A DNA stretch of 64,000 nt. Source: Achromobacter xylosoxidans. Its GTDB lineage: Bacteria > Pseudomonadota > Gammaproteobacteria > Burkholderiales > Burkholderiaceae_B. The notes beneath the pieces are model-generated. The model was not told the DNA's origin. It saw nothing but the letters and a program-made list of their open reading frames with translations, and did no database searches. The stretch's first letter is position 1. Every line of letters starts with the position of its first letter. The DNA is taken from positions 1,860,001-1,924,000 of the forward strand of contig NZ_CP061008.1 of assembly GCF_014490035.1 (NCBI RefSeq), given 5' to 3'. Shown piece after piece: positions 55,700 through 63,879 of this stretch. A program made the position numbers and the translations under genes.

Positions 55700-56041
55700 T
55701 CAACCCTGACCCGCCGTCAGCGCGTCCATCGCACGCAACGAATACACATAGGCGGCGCCCGCGTTCAGGGCGATGGCGGTGCTCAAGGCCTCGCTCAGCT
55801 CCAGTTCCGTCACGCCGGCCTTGCGGGCGGCGTCGGCGTGCGCGGCGATGCAGCCGTCGCAGCGCGTGGTGACGGCCACCGCCAGCGCGATCAGCTCGCG
55901 CGTCTTGGCGTCCAGCGTGCCGGTGGCGCCCTGCGCCTGGTTCAGAGCGCGGAACGCGGTCAGCAGCTGCGGGTTGTGCTTGCCCAGGGCCTCGCCGGCC
56001 TTGCGGTTGTTGGCGAGGGTGTCGGTCCAGTTCTGCAACAT
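55700..56041 (-). CDS. carboxymuconolactone decarboxylase/AhpD-like protein
   Basis: 113 residues, one domain. The CxxC...H pattern appears in TRCDGCIAAHADAARKAGV (the AhpD redox pair with a histidine), within LDAKTRELIALAVAV and a hydrophobic SEALSTAIALNAGAAYVYSL. Members are either thiol peroxidase partners or decarboxylases in protocatechuate pathways; the CxxC argues for the redox type. It is part of the operon between the Bug gene and the rhodanese. Confidence 0.88.
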   Translation of the reverse strand: MLQNWTDTLANNRKAGEALGKHNPQLLTAFRALNQAQGATGTLDAKTRELIALAVAVTTRCDGCIAAHADAARKAGVTELELSEALSTAIALNAGAAYVYSLRAMDALTAGQG

Positions 56042-56078
56042 GGTGGGGTCTCCTGAAAATCGGTTCGGTCGGATTGGG

Positions 56079-57083
56079 TCATTGGCCGATCTGCTTGAGC
56101 AGGTCGGGGGTGGCGGCTTTGCGGTAGTTGGCGATGTCGTCGAGGATGTACTGCTTGAACTGGTCCATCGGCAGGTCGCGCTCCATCGCGGCGTCCTTGC
56201 GGATCGTGTTCTGCACCGTGGGGTCCGCCAGCGCGCGCGACAGGTGCTCGGACAGCACCTTGAGCACCGCGGGCGGCGTACCGGCCGGCGCCGCCAGGCC
56301 GTACCACTGCGTCATGGTCATGTCGATGCCGAGCTCCTTGAAGGTCGGCACGTCGGGCAGGATCGGGCTGCGCTGGCGGCCGGTCAGGGCCAGCACGCGC
56401 AACTGGCCCTGCTGCACCTGCGGCACCAGCGGCGATGCGGTGGCGAAGAACATGTCGATCTGCCCGCCCAGCATGTCGGTGATGGCGGGGCCGGAGCCCT
56501 TGTACGGCACGTGCAGGAGCTTCAGGTGGCCCAGTTCCTTGATGGTCTCCATGCCGATGTGGGCGGCGCCGCCGGTGCCGGTGGAGGCAAAGGTCAGTTC
56601 CTTCTGCTTGGCGGCGTCGATCACTTCGCGCGCCGTCTTGAAATGCGACGGCGTGGCCACGAACAGGCCGTGCGGCGCCTCCAGGATCAGGCCGATCAGG
56701 GCAAAGTCGTCCGGCACCTTGTACGGCAGGCTCTGCGGCTTGAGCGCCGGCGAGACCGCCAGGTTGCCGCTCATGGCCAGCAGGATGGTGTAGCCATCGG
56801 GCGCGGCCTTGGCAACCAGGCCGGCGGCGATGTTGCCGCCCGCGCCCGGCCGGTTTTCGACGATCACGGTCTGCCCCAGGGTCTTGCCCATGGCGGTGGC
56901 GATCAGGCGGCCATAGAGGTCGCCGCCGCCGCCCGGCGGAAAGCCGACCACCAGGGTGATGGGACGCTCGGGAAATGCCGCCTGCGCCTGGCCGCAGGCC
57001 AGTGCCGCCAGCCCCAGCGCCGCGACGAGGGCGGCGCGCCGGCCCAGCCGGCGCATGGCGCCGCTTGCGAAGGAAATGCCCAT
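56079..57083 (-). CDS. Bug-type (TctC) tripartite tricarboxylate binding protein
   Basis: 334 residues from the ATG at 57083 with AGGAG upstream. Signal peptide AALVAALGLAALACGQAQA, then FPERPITLVVGFPPGGGGDLY and VIVENRPGAGGNIAAG, the Bug signatures. Periplasmic receptor for an organic acid; it sits right behind the lyase gene, so it probably captures the substrate or product of the pathway. Confidence 0.93.
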   Translation of the reverse strand: MGISFASGAMRRLGRRAALVAALGLAALACGQAQAAFPERPITLVVGFPPGGGGDLYGRLIATAMGKTLGQTVIVENRPGAGGNIAAGLVAKAAPDGYTILLAMSGNLAVSPALKPQSLPYKVPDDFALIGLILEAPHGLFVATPSHFKTAREVIDAAKQKELTFASTGTGGAAHIGMETIKELGHLKLLHVPYKGSGPAITDMLGGQIDMFFATASPLVPQVQQGQLRVLALTGRQRSPILPDVPTFKELGIDMTMTQWYGLAAPAGTPPAVLKVLSEHLSRALADPTVQNTIRKDAAMERDLPMDQFKQYILDDIANYRKAATPDLLKQIGQ

Positions 57084-57122
57084 GGTGTTTGTCTCCTGTG
57101 TATTTTTTATCAAGGGGAACCG

Positions 57123-58487
57123 TCAGGCTTGCAGCCAGCCGGCTTGATGTCGCTGCACCACCCTGTCCACCGAGGCGGCACACTGTCCCAGGTAACCCGC
57201 GGGATCGGTCAGGCGCAGGATTTCTTCCTCGCCCAGCAGGTTGGCCAGATCCTTGTGCTGGCGCAGCGCCTGGGCGAAATCGAGCTTGTGCGTGATGCCG
57301 TGCATCGAGGCTTCGTAGATCCATTCGTGCGCGGTCTGTTTGCCGACGCGCTCGGACAGGTCCAGCATCACGTGTTCGGACAGCAGGTAGCCGCGCATGC
57401 GGTCCAGGTTCAGCGCCATGGCGTCGGCGTCCACGCGCAGTCCGGCCAGCAGGTTCTTGGCCTGGAACAGCATGGCGCCGGCGATCAGGCAGCATTCGGG
57501 GAGCGCCTTCCATTCGATCTTCCAGGCAATGCCGTCGCGCTCGCCTTCCTGCACCATGCCTTCGAGCATCAGCGTCGCATTGGCGCGCAGCGGCCGGCAC
57601 AGGCCGGCGAGGTTCTCGGCCGAGGTCGGGTTGCGCTTGTGGGGCATGGTCGACGAGCCCAGCTTGCCTTCCGAGAAGGCTTCCTCGACTTCGGCGAATT
57701 CGTTGCGTTGCAGGTTGAACAGTTCATTGCCGATCTTCGACAGCGTCGCGCCGATCATGGCCAGCACCAGCGCGTATTCGGTGAAGCGGTCGCGCGCCGG
57801 CGCCCAGCTGATCGGCGCGGTCTCCAACCCCAGCTTGGCCAGCGTGCGGCGCTCGACCTCGGCGGCCTGTTCGCCCAGCGAGGCCTGGCTGCCGACCGCG
57901 CCGACCACCATGCCCACTAGCACTCGCGCCTCGCATTCCTTCAGGCGCTCGTGATGGCGCGACAGTTCGTCCAGCCACACCGCGCACTTGTGCCCGAAGG
58001 TGATGGGCAGCGCCTGCACGCCATGGGTGCGGCCTGCCATGGGCGTGTCGCGATGGCTTTGCGCCAGGCGCGCCAGCTCGCGGCCGATGGCGGCGAGGTC
58101 GCGCATGAAGACGGCATGGGCCTGCTTGAGCTGCAGCGCCACGCCGGTGTCGACCACGTCCTGGGTGGTGGCGCCGTAATGCAGCCACTCACCATGGTCG
58201 GGGCCGCAGCCCGCCTGCAATTGCTTGAGCGCCGGCACCAGCGAGTGCTTGATGCGGCGGATCTCGGCCGACATCGCGGCGATGTCGATATTGGCCACCG
58301 TCGCCTGGGCGCGGATCCGCGCGGCGGCGGCGGCCGGGATGATGCCCAGCTCGGCCTGGGCCTCGGCCAGCGCGGCCTCGAAATCCAGCCATTGCTGGAC
58401 GCGGTTCTCTTCCGAGAAGATGGCGCGCAGTTCATCGGTGCTCCACAGGTGCTGGAGCGATTGCATGTCGAAGACGGAAACGGGCAT
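57123..58487 (-). CDS. aspartase/fumarase-superfamily lyase (adenylosuccinate-lyase-like)
   Basis: 454 residues. The superfamily signature GSSTMPHKRNP (about residue 275) contains the flexible-loop catalytic serine; HYGATTQDVVDTG and MAGRTHGVQALPITFGHK are the two other conserved regions. This group includes adenylosuccinate lyase, 3-carboxymuconate cycloisomerase and C-N lyases acting on iminodisuccinate or EDDS. Since it lies in a catabolic operon with a Bug receptor, D-2-hydroxyacid dehydrogenase and a nearby PrpD-family protein, purine synthesis is unlikely; a lyase that releases fumarate from an aspartate adduct is my preferred inference. Confidence 0.88.
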   Translation of the reverse strand: MPVSVFDMQSLQHLWSTDELRAIFSEENRVQQWLDFEAALAEAQAELGIIPAAAAARIRAQATVANIDIAAMSAEIRRIKHSLVPALKQLQAGCGPDHGEWLHYGATTQDVVDTGVALQLKQAHAVFMRDLAAIGRELARLAQSHRDTPMAGRTHGVQALPITFGHKCAVWLDELSRHHERLKECEARVLVGMVVGAVGSQASLGEQAAEVERRTLAKLGLETAPISWAPARDRFTEYALVLAMIGATLSKIGNELFNLQRNEFAEVEEAFSEGKLGSSTMPHKRNPTSAENLAGLCRPLRANATLMLEGMVQEGERDGIAWKIEWKALPECCLIAGAMLFQAKNLLAGLRVDADAMALNLDRMRGYLLSEHVMLDLSERVGKQTAHEWIYEASMHGITHKLDFAQALRQHKDLANLLGEEEILRLTDPAGYLGQCAASVDRVVQRHQAGWLQA

Positions 58488-58505
58488 GGTGCGGGTCCTG
58501 GAGGC

Positions 58506-59948
58506 TTAGGAGTGATGGGCCGGGCGGGGCAGCAGCCGGCCCGGATTGAACGTGCCGCGCGGGTCGAGCGCGTGCTTGATGCGTTGCATGACGTCCACCG
58601 AGACGGCGGGTTTGTATTGCAGGAAGGCGTGTTGCTTGAGGCGGCCGATGCCGTGCTCGGCCGAGATCGAGCCGTCCAGCCGCGCGGCGACGTCGTGCAC
58701 GATGTCGTGCACCGCGTCCTCTTGGGCCCGGAAGGCGGCGTCGTCCATCGCCAGCGGCTTGCTCTGGTTGTAGTGCAGGTTGCCGTCGCCGACGTGGCCG
58801 AAGCAGACGATGCGGATGCCCGGCATCAGGGCCTGCAGGCGGGCGCCGGCGGTGGCGATGAATTCGGGAATGCGCGACACCGCGACCGAGATGTCGTGCT
58901 TGATGGAGGGGCCGTCCAGCCGCTGCGCCTCCGGCACGTGCTCACGCAGCGCCCACAGTTCATGCGCCTGACGGCCGGAGGCGGCGATCACCGCATCGGT
59001 CACGCCGCCGTGTTCCATCGCGGCCTCGAGCACGCCCTCGACGGCCGGTTCCGGGTCCATCAAGGCCGACGTCTCGGACACATCGAACAGCACGGTCCAG
59101 GGCGAGGGCTGCGCCAGCGGATCGCGCATGCCGTCCAGCGGGTGCGCCAGCACCTGTTCCAGCGTCTGGCGACCGATCAGTTCGAAGGCCGTGACGCGCT
59201 CGCCGACCGCGTCGGTCAGGCGCGCCAACAGGTCCACCGCCGCCTGCGGCGTCGGCACCGCGGCCCAGGCCGTCACCACCTTGCGGGGCAGGGCGTAGAG
59301 CCGGAAGGCCGCCGCGGTGACCACGCCCAGCGTGCCCTCGCCGCCGATGAAGAGCTGCTTGAGGTCGTAGCCGGTGTTGTCCTTGCGCAGCGTGCCCAGT
59401 TGCGGCAGCACGCTGCCGTCGGCCAGCACCACTTCCAACCCCAACGTCAGTTCGCGGGTATTGCCATAGCGCAGCACCTGTTCGCCGCCGGCGTTGGTGG
59501 AGACCACGCCGCCGATGGTGGCGCTGCCTTCCGATGCCAGCGACAACGCGAACAGCCGGCCAGCCTCGGCGGCCGCCTGCTGGGCGGCCAGCACCGTGCA
59601 GCCGGCTTCCAGCGTGATGCTGTTGTCCAGCGCGTCGACCCGGCGCACCGCCGTCATGCGGTCCAGGCTCAGCACCACTTCGCGGCCGGAGGCGTCGGGG
59701 GTCGAGCCGCCCACCAGGCCGGTGTTGCCGCCTTGCGGCACCACCGCCACGCCCTGCGCCGCGCACAGCGCCACCACCCGCGAGACTTCGGCCGTATCGG
59801 CCGGGCGCGCCACGGCGCGCGCGGCGCCGGGAAAATTGCGGCGCCAGTCCGCCGTGTAGCGGGCCGTGTCGGCCGCATGGGTCAGGACGTGGGACGGCCC
59901 GACGATGGCGCCCAGCGCGGCGGCGAGTGCATCGATCTGATTCGGCAT
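58506..59948 (-). CDS. FAD-linked D-2-hydroxyacid dehydrogenase (GlcD/D2HGDH-like)
   Basis: 480 residues. The FAD-binding (VAO-type) half has VVPQGGNTGLVGGSTPDASG and ATIGGVVSTNAGGEQVLRYG; the FAD-oxidase C-terminal half ends VSVDVMQRIKHALDPRGTFN, with the metal-binding CFGHVGDGNLHYN. It oxidises D-lactate, D-2-hydroxyglutarate or D-malate-like acids. It is the first gene of the minus operon, with IclR divergent and a palindromic operator between them. Confidence 0.92.
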   Translation of the reverse strand: MPNQIDALAAALGAIVGPSHVLTHAADTARYTADWRRNFPGAARAVARPADTAEVSRVVALCAAQGVAVVPQGGNTGLVGGSTPDASGREVVLSLDRMTAVRRVDALDNSITLEAGCTVLAAQQAAAEAGRLFALSLASEGSATIGGVVSTNAGGEQVLRYGNTRELTLGLEVVLADGSVLPQLGTLRKDNTGYDLKQLFIGGEGTLGVVTAAAFRLYALPRKVVTAWAAVPTPQAAVDLLARLTDAVGERVTAFELIGRQTLEQVLAHPLDGMRDPLAQPSPWTVLFDVSETSALMDPEPAVEGVLEAAMEHGGVTDAVIAASGRQAHELWALREHVPEAQRLDGPSIKHDISVAVSRIPEFIATAGARLQALMPGIRIVCFGHVGDGNLHYNQSKPLAMDDAAFRAQEDAVHDIVHDVAARLDGSISAEHGIGRLKQHAFLQYKPAVSVDVMQRIKHALDPRGTFNPGRLLPRPAHHS

Positions 59949-60053
59949 AATGCTACGGTGCGCGGCGGCGGGCGTAAGGCTCGCGGGTCGCGCGACGCTT
60001 GTCTCCTGGGTTGAAACCCGGACGGCGGTTCCCTGGTCCGGTAGCCGTCTTTC

Positions 60054-60089
60054 GTTTCATTGATTAAAATACGTTTTATTGAACAAAAC
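60054..60089. promoter_or_regulatory. 36-bp imperfect palindrome in the IclR divergent promoter
   Basis: GTTTCATTGATTA, a ten-base spacer and TATTGAACAAAAC form a dyad with 9 of 13 matched arm positions. It has the same total length and arm/spacer layout as the perfect palindrome before the PrpD gene (62256-62291), so both are likely IclR sites. It lies between the IclR start (60110) and the dehydrogenase start (59948). Confidence 0.65.
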
Positions 60090-60109
60090 TATAGGAAGCA
60101 TCCGAAACC

Positions 60110-60838
60110 GTGTCAAGCGAGAATTCCCCTAAGCCGCCCGTCGGCGTGCTCGAACGCGGCATCTCCGTGCTGGAGTGCTTTGGCGAAGACCATCTGCGCC
60201 TTTCGCTGCGTGACCTAGCCGACCGCACCGGCCTGGACAAGGCCACGCTGCTGCGCCTGTTGGGCGTGTTCATCAAGGCGCGCATGATCTATCGCTACGA
60301 CAGCAGCACCTACGCGCTGGGACCGGCGTTGCTGCACATGGGCATGCTGTATCGCGATACCTTCGACCTGGGCTCGCGCCTGCAGCCGGCGCTGCGCAAC
60401 ATCGTCGCGCAGACCGGCGAGACCGTGGCCGTGTACGTGCGCAGTGGCGACGACCGCATCTGCCTGTACCGCGAGAACACCACCAAGGAAGTGCGCCACC
60501 ACGTCGAGGTCGGCACGCGCATCAGCCTGAAGGACGGCGGTTCGTCGGCGCACGTGCTGCGCGCCTTCACCGGCGGCGCCACGCCGCTGGCGCGCGACAT
60601 CCATGAAAAGGGCTATGCCATGACCCGCTCCGAGCGGGTCGCGGAAATGGCGTCGGTGGCCGTGCCGGTGTTCGATGCCGACGATACCTTCGTCGGCGCG
60701 CTGGTGGTGCTGGGGCTGGCGTCGCGCCACAACGAGGCGGCGCAGCGCAAGGCGGTCGAGATCGCGCGCCACGAACTGGCGCAGCAGGGCTTTCGCACCG
60801 CGCCGCCCGCGTCCTGGACGCCGCCCGCATCCGAATGA
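60110..60838 (+). CDS. IclR-family transcriptional regulator
   Basis: 242 residues from a GTG with AGGAAG before it. Residues 5-65 are the IclR winged helix (PPVGVLERGISVLECFGEDH then LSLRDLADRTGLDKATLLRL); the effector domain (80-240) has IVAQTGETVAVYVRSGDDRI and SSAHVLRAFTGG. It stands divergent from the FAD-dehydrogenase operon and convergent with the PrpD gene and should regulate both through the 36-bp palindromes. Confidence 0.9.
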   Translation: MSSENSPKPPVGVLERGISVLECFGEDHLRLSLRDLADRTGLDKATLLRLLGVFIKARMIYRYDSSTYALGPALLHMGMLYRDTFDLGSRLQPALRNIVAQTGETVAVYVRSGDDRICLYRENTTKEVRHHVEVGTRISLKDGGSSAHVLRAFTGGATPLARDIHEKGYAMTRSERVAEMASVAVPVFDADDTFVGALVVLGLASRHNEAAQRKAVEIARHELAQQGFRTAPPASWTPPASE

Positions 60839-60858
60839 GGCGCCCGGGCGGGCGCCTC
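60837..60858. terminator. 9-bp stem hairpin between IclR and PrpD genes
   Basis: GAGGCGCCC-GGGC-GGGCGCCTC overlaps the IclR stop codon region and lies 10 bp before the stop of the convergent PrpD-family gene. No T-run; probable bidirectional terminator. Confidence 0.5.
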
Positions 60859-60868
60859 GCGGCGTCGC

Positions 60869-62251
60869 CTAGCGCGGCGCCGCGCAGCCGAACAGCGCGG
60901 GCTCCGGCAGGCACGCCCGCGCGTCATTGCCCTCGTCCGTGAAGCGTTCGCACCAGGCCACGATGGCGCGGGCGGCGGCGTCATCCATGGTCGGCGCAAA
61001 GGCGCGCATGCGCGCCTGCAGCGCGGGCCAGTCGTAAGGGTCTTCGGGATCGCCGCGCCGCAACTGGCGCAACGCGCTCAGTCGGCGCCCATCCTTCAGT
61101 ATCAGGGTCACCCGGCATGGCCGCAGGCGCGGAAATTCGCGTTGGAAGGCGTCGCTGGTGCGCACCGTGATGCGGCGCGCCAGCGCCACCAGGTCGGGCG
61201 CCTGCAGATCCGTGGACTCCATGTCTTCGATGCCCAGCCCGCCAGTGAGCAGCAGCCGCGCCACCACGTAGCGCAGCGAGAAGCAGGTCTGCGCGGGCGT
61301 GGCGGGCCAGTCGACGCCGGCGATCTTCAGCGCGTGCGTGAATATCTCGATGTCGACCGATTCGATTTCGTCGGGCGTCGGCGCGTGCGCGTCCAACAGC
61401 TCGCGGGTGGCATCCAGCGGCGTGAAGAGCTGGGCGCAGCAGGGCCAGGCCTTGATGGTGGCGGTGTTCAACCGCTCGCTGGCGTCGAGGCCGCCCGCCA
61501 GCGCGTCCAGCGGACCGTCGCCCGCCAGCAGCGCGTACAGCCCGCGCGCGCCGGTGGCGAAGCGTTGCGCGCCCGGCAGGCCGGCGCGCGCGGCATAGGC
61601 CGCGGCCAGGCCGTTGCGCACCGCGAAGGCCGGATGCAGCGACTTGGCTTCGTGCGCGTTGTCGTCCACTAGTTGCCACAGCCCCGCCGCCTGGGTGGCG
61701 CCGATGCCGAGCGCGTGGTGCAGGGGCGCCGGCGCCAGCCCCAGGGCCACCCCGGCAGCGGCGGCCGCGCCCACCGCGCCCGCCGTCGCGGTGGCATGAA
61801 ACCCCGCCGCGTGGCGTGTGCCCAGGGCCTCGCCCAGGCGCAATGAAACTTCGTAGCCGGCGATGATGGCATCCGCGACCTGCCGCTGCGTCATGCCGCC
61901 ATCCGCCGCGAGCGCCAGCGCTGGCGTGACCGACACCACGCCCGGGTGCAGCATGGCGGCACGGTGGGCGTCGTCGATTTCGCGGATATGGGCGATGGCG
62001 GCATTGGCGAAGGCCGCGCCATTGGCGTTGACCACCGGGCCGCCGAAGACGGGCGCCGGTCCCGCGCCCGGCTGGCAGTCCAGCGCCACGCGCCGATAGC
62101 CGGCCGCGGCCGGCGTGCCCGCGGCGGACCAGCCCGCCGTGAACCAGTCCAGCAGCGCCTGCGCCAGCCGCGCGCGCGTGGTCGGGGAGATCTGGCGCCG
62201 TTGCAGATCGGCCAGGTGGGTCACCAGGGTGTGCTCAGCGGAGGAAGTCAT
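60869..62251 (-). CDS. MmgE/PrpD-family protein
   Basis: 460 residues from the ATG at 62251; an upstream in-frame ATG at 62281 lies inside the operator palindrome and is not used as start here. The family pattern is seen in LAQALLDWFTAGWSAAGTPA, AAFANAAIAHIREIDDAHRA, GVVSVTPALALAADGGMT, GLWQLVDDNAHEAKSLHPAF and TIKAWPCCAQLFTPLDAT. PrpD itself is a 2-methylcitrate dehydratase, but the family also includes iminodisuccinate epimerase and cis-aconitate decarboxylase. With a fumarase-superfamily C-N lyase regulated by the same IclR, epimerase activity is attractive (inference). No Shine-Dalgarno is visible. Confidence 0.88.
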   Translation of the reverse strand: MTSSAEHTLVTHLADLQRRQISPTTRARLAQALLDWFTAGWSAAGTPAAAGYRRVALDCQPGAGPAPVFGGPVVNANGAAFANAAIAHIREIDDAHRAAMLHPGVVSVTPALALAADGGMTQRQVADAIIAGYEVSLRLGEALGTRHAAGFHATATAGAVGAAAAAGVALGLAPAPLHHALGIGATQAAGLWQLVDDNAHEAKSLHPAFAVRNGLAAAYAARAGLPGAQRFATGARGLYALLAGDGPLDALAGGLDASERLNTATIKAWPCCAQLFTPLDATRELLDAHAPTPDEIESVDIEIFTHALKIAGVDWPATPAQTCFSLRYVVARLLLTGGLGIEDMESTDLQAPDLVALARRITVRTSDAFQREFPRLRPCRVTLILKDGRRLSALRQLRRGDPEDPYDWPALQARMRAFAPTMDDAAARAIVAWCERFTDEGNDARACLPEPALFGCAAPR

Positions 62252-62255
62252 TGTT

Positions 62256-62291
62256 GTTTCGTTGAATGGAATATATTTCATTCAACGAAAC
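62256..62291. promoter_or_regulatory. perfect 36-bp IclR-type palindrome before the PrpD gene
   Basis: Two identical 13-bp arms, GTTTCGTTGAATG and CATTCAACGAAAC, flank a ten-base AT-rich spacer, ending 4 bp before the PrpD start on the minus strand. Its closeness to the start points to repression. The layout matches the imperfect dyad at 60054-60089. Confidence 0.75.
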
Positions 62292-62579
62292 TAGTATGGG
62301 TTTGTCAAGTGCTGCGGGTGATCCCTCGCTGCGGTTCCAGCGTCCGCGCCTGCCAGGTCGGAGGTGCCACCCAGGCGCAGCGGGACCTATCGCCACCAAG
62401 CGTCATAGCACTCGGCCACCAGGCACGGCGCAGCGTCGCCAGCCCGTGAACGCGCTCGTCGCCGGCAACCGCGATAGCCTCGAGCCACCTCGGGCGTGAT
62501 GAGCATCGTGGCCGGCAGGTCGTGTCCGGCCGGGGGCGCGCCGATGGGCAGGAGCAAGGCCGCATCTCGCGACGCTTGT
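62292..62579. other. intergenic stretch with no clear gene
   Basis: I see only open frames without family likeness. One minus-strand stretch (about 62400-62570) reads LPIGAPPAGHDLPATMLITP and EVARGYRG, which could be the decayed end of an old gene, but has no start. Confidence 0.3.
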
Positions 62580-62861
62580 TCATGCCTTCGGAAATGCCAA
62601 CCGCTTGCGCCGTGCGACTACACCTCTTTTATTCCAAGAGAGCTGGCAGATGTATCTGGAATTCGCCTGCAGCAATTCCTCTTCCACCGCAAGGCGTAGT
62701 GACTCAGGCTTAACCAAGATGAGCGTTACGCCGACCTGTGCGCCCGCGCGCACAATATTGCGGACCTCTTCAAGTTCAGATTTCGTGCCCGAAGATACCT
62801 GGAAAAGGTGATCGCACAGGCGGCTCAAACCTGCGGAACTATGACGCGTACCGATATACAT
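62580..62861 (-). CDS. hypothetical protein or gene fragment, 93 residues
   Basis: The stretch SSGTKSELEEVRNIVRAGAQ, VGVTLILVKPESLRLAVEEE and LLQANSRYICQLSWNKRGVV looks like real protein (regular helices and strand), but I do not recognise a family and the upstream part overlaps the transposase remnant on the other strand. It could be a fragment of a regulator left by rearrangement. The start at 62861 is a guess; no ribosome site is evident. Confidence 0.35.
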   Translation of the reverse strand: MYIGTRHSSAGLSRLCDHLFQVSSGTKSELEEVRNIVRAGAQVGVTLILVKPESLRLAVEEELLQANSRYICQLSWNKRGVVARRKRLAFPKA

Positions 62862-62869
62862 GCACACCT

Positions 62870-62995
62870 GGCGCGTATCGGCGCATCGGTAGATGGGAAC
62901 ATGAGGCCGGGCTTGAGGCGGCGCAGCGCCGTCCAGACCGAATGCCAGAAGCGATGAAGGTGCGGCGGCGCACGGTGGAACATGTGTTCGGCACC
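62870..62995 (+). pseudogene. IS1182-type transposase C-terminal remnant
   Basis: A 42-codon stretch, GAYRRIGRWEHEAGLEAAQR then RPDRMPEAMKVRRRTVEHVF-GT, matches the C-terminal region of DDE transposases of the IS1182 group, where RRWEHE, MRVRR and TVEHPFGTLK are conserved. Both the upstream catalytic domain and the end are missing, with the fit broken right after FGT. It is debris at the edge of the catabolic block. Confidence 0.7.
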
Positions 62996-63043
62996 AAATC
63001 CCGCCTCGCACACAAAATCACGGACAGGCCCGGGCGCTTACCA

Positions 63044-63727
63044 TCAACCGCCATAGCATTGTGCGTAAGTAAAGTCGACCAAGCGCTTGTCTGAGGCATC
63101 CTGTGGCGTGGACGGCTCTACTTGGAAATGCCCGAACATATCGTCGTTGCAGATCCTCACGTTCTTGCGCTGCGTACCTTCCTGCAATACGCAGGAGCCG
63201 CCAAAACTGTGATTACTCCCAGCGACGCCAACCGGTAGATCAATCAGCCGGCTACAACCGATGATTCGGCCGTTTTGCTTCTGATGCGCCAACGATTGGT
63301 TGAACGATTCAACACGGGAGTTGGGATCACGAATCGACACAACATTAACGCATTCGCCACTAACGGTTTGGTTGCCCGGCAGCTTGCAGTCCGAGTACAC
63401 CTCGCCATTGGCAATACGTTTCTCATTGCGCGCCAGCATGGCGATGCGGGTTGTGTATGCTTGCTGCAGGCAGGCGCTGTCTTGACAAATGTCACGAGCG
63501 TATTTAATCCAGTTGCGCTGTTCTTTAGCCAACTCTTTCTTGCCATAGGCATCGGTTGCGGCTAGTGCTGTTTCATAGGCCCCTTGCAATTTTCCATCCA
63601 GCGCGGATGTCTCGGCATCGCTGCAGATCAACCTTTCCGTAGCGCTCACGGCCTTGTTGCAATCAAAACTTGCGGCTTGGGCGCCAGCCCATAGAGTTGC
63701 AAGGCCCAACGTAAAGAGAAGCTTCAT
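63044..63727 (-). CDS. secreted LprI-family (DUF1311) protein
   Basis: 227 residues from the ATG at 63727, with signal peptide LLFTLGLATLWAGAQA. Residues 20-110 are the lysozyme-inhibitor LprI/DUF1311 domain: SFDCNKAVSATERLICSDAE, LDGKLQGAYETALA and KEQRNWIKYARDICQDSACL, with its paired cysteines. The C-terminal half (YSDCKLPGNQTVSGECVNVV and IIGCSRLIDLPVGVAGSNHS) adds four or more cysteines, probably disulfide-bonded in the periplasm, and is not part of the family I know. LprI of Mycobacterium blocks lysozyme. It follows a gene entering from the right edge on the same strand and could be its partner, e.g. an immunity protein (speculative). Confidence 0.82.
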   Translation of the reverse strand: MKLLFTLGLATLWAGAQAASFDCNKAVSATERLICSDAETSALDGKLQGAYETALAATDAYGKKELAKEQRNWIKYARDICQDSACLQQAYTTRIAMLARNEKRIANGEVYSDCKLPGNQTVSGECVNVVSIRDPNSRVESFNQSLAHQKQNGRIIGCSRLIDLPVGVAGSNHSFGGSCVLQEGTQRKNVRICNDDMFGHFQVEPSTPQDASDKRLVDFTYAQCYGG

Positions 63728-63879
63728 CGCAGGTGCATACCGCATCTTCCGTGCGTAAGCGGGTGGGCGTGTTGAATGCGGCTGGGGCATGATCCTATCT
63801 TCTCAAGTTGTATGTCGATGATGTCTTGCGTACAGCACAACACATCTCCCTCGTGACACCTCAAATCAGCTTAACCGAG

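Noticed and set aside
55773..57920. 715-codon plus-strand frame opposite AhpD, Bug and lyase genes
   Set aside because: Runs across three convincing genes on the other strand; no family features.
57951..60014. 687-codon plus-strand frame opposite the lyase and FAD dehydrogenase
   Set aside because: Same GC-shadow effect, His/Gly/Arg rich.
62252..62281. Alternative PrpD start at 62281
   Set aside because: It lies within the right arm of the palindrome, which would then be coding; start at 62251 leaves the operator intact.
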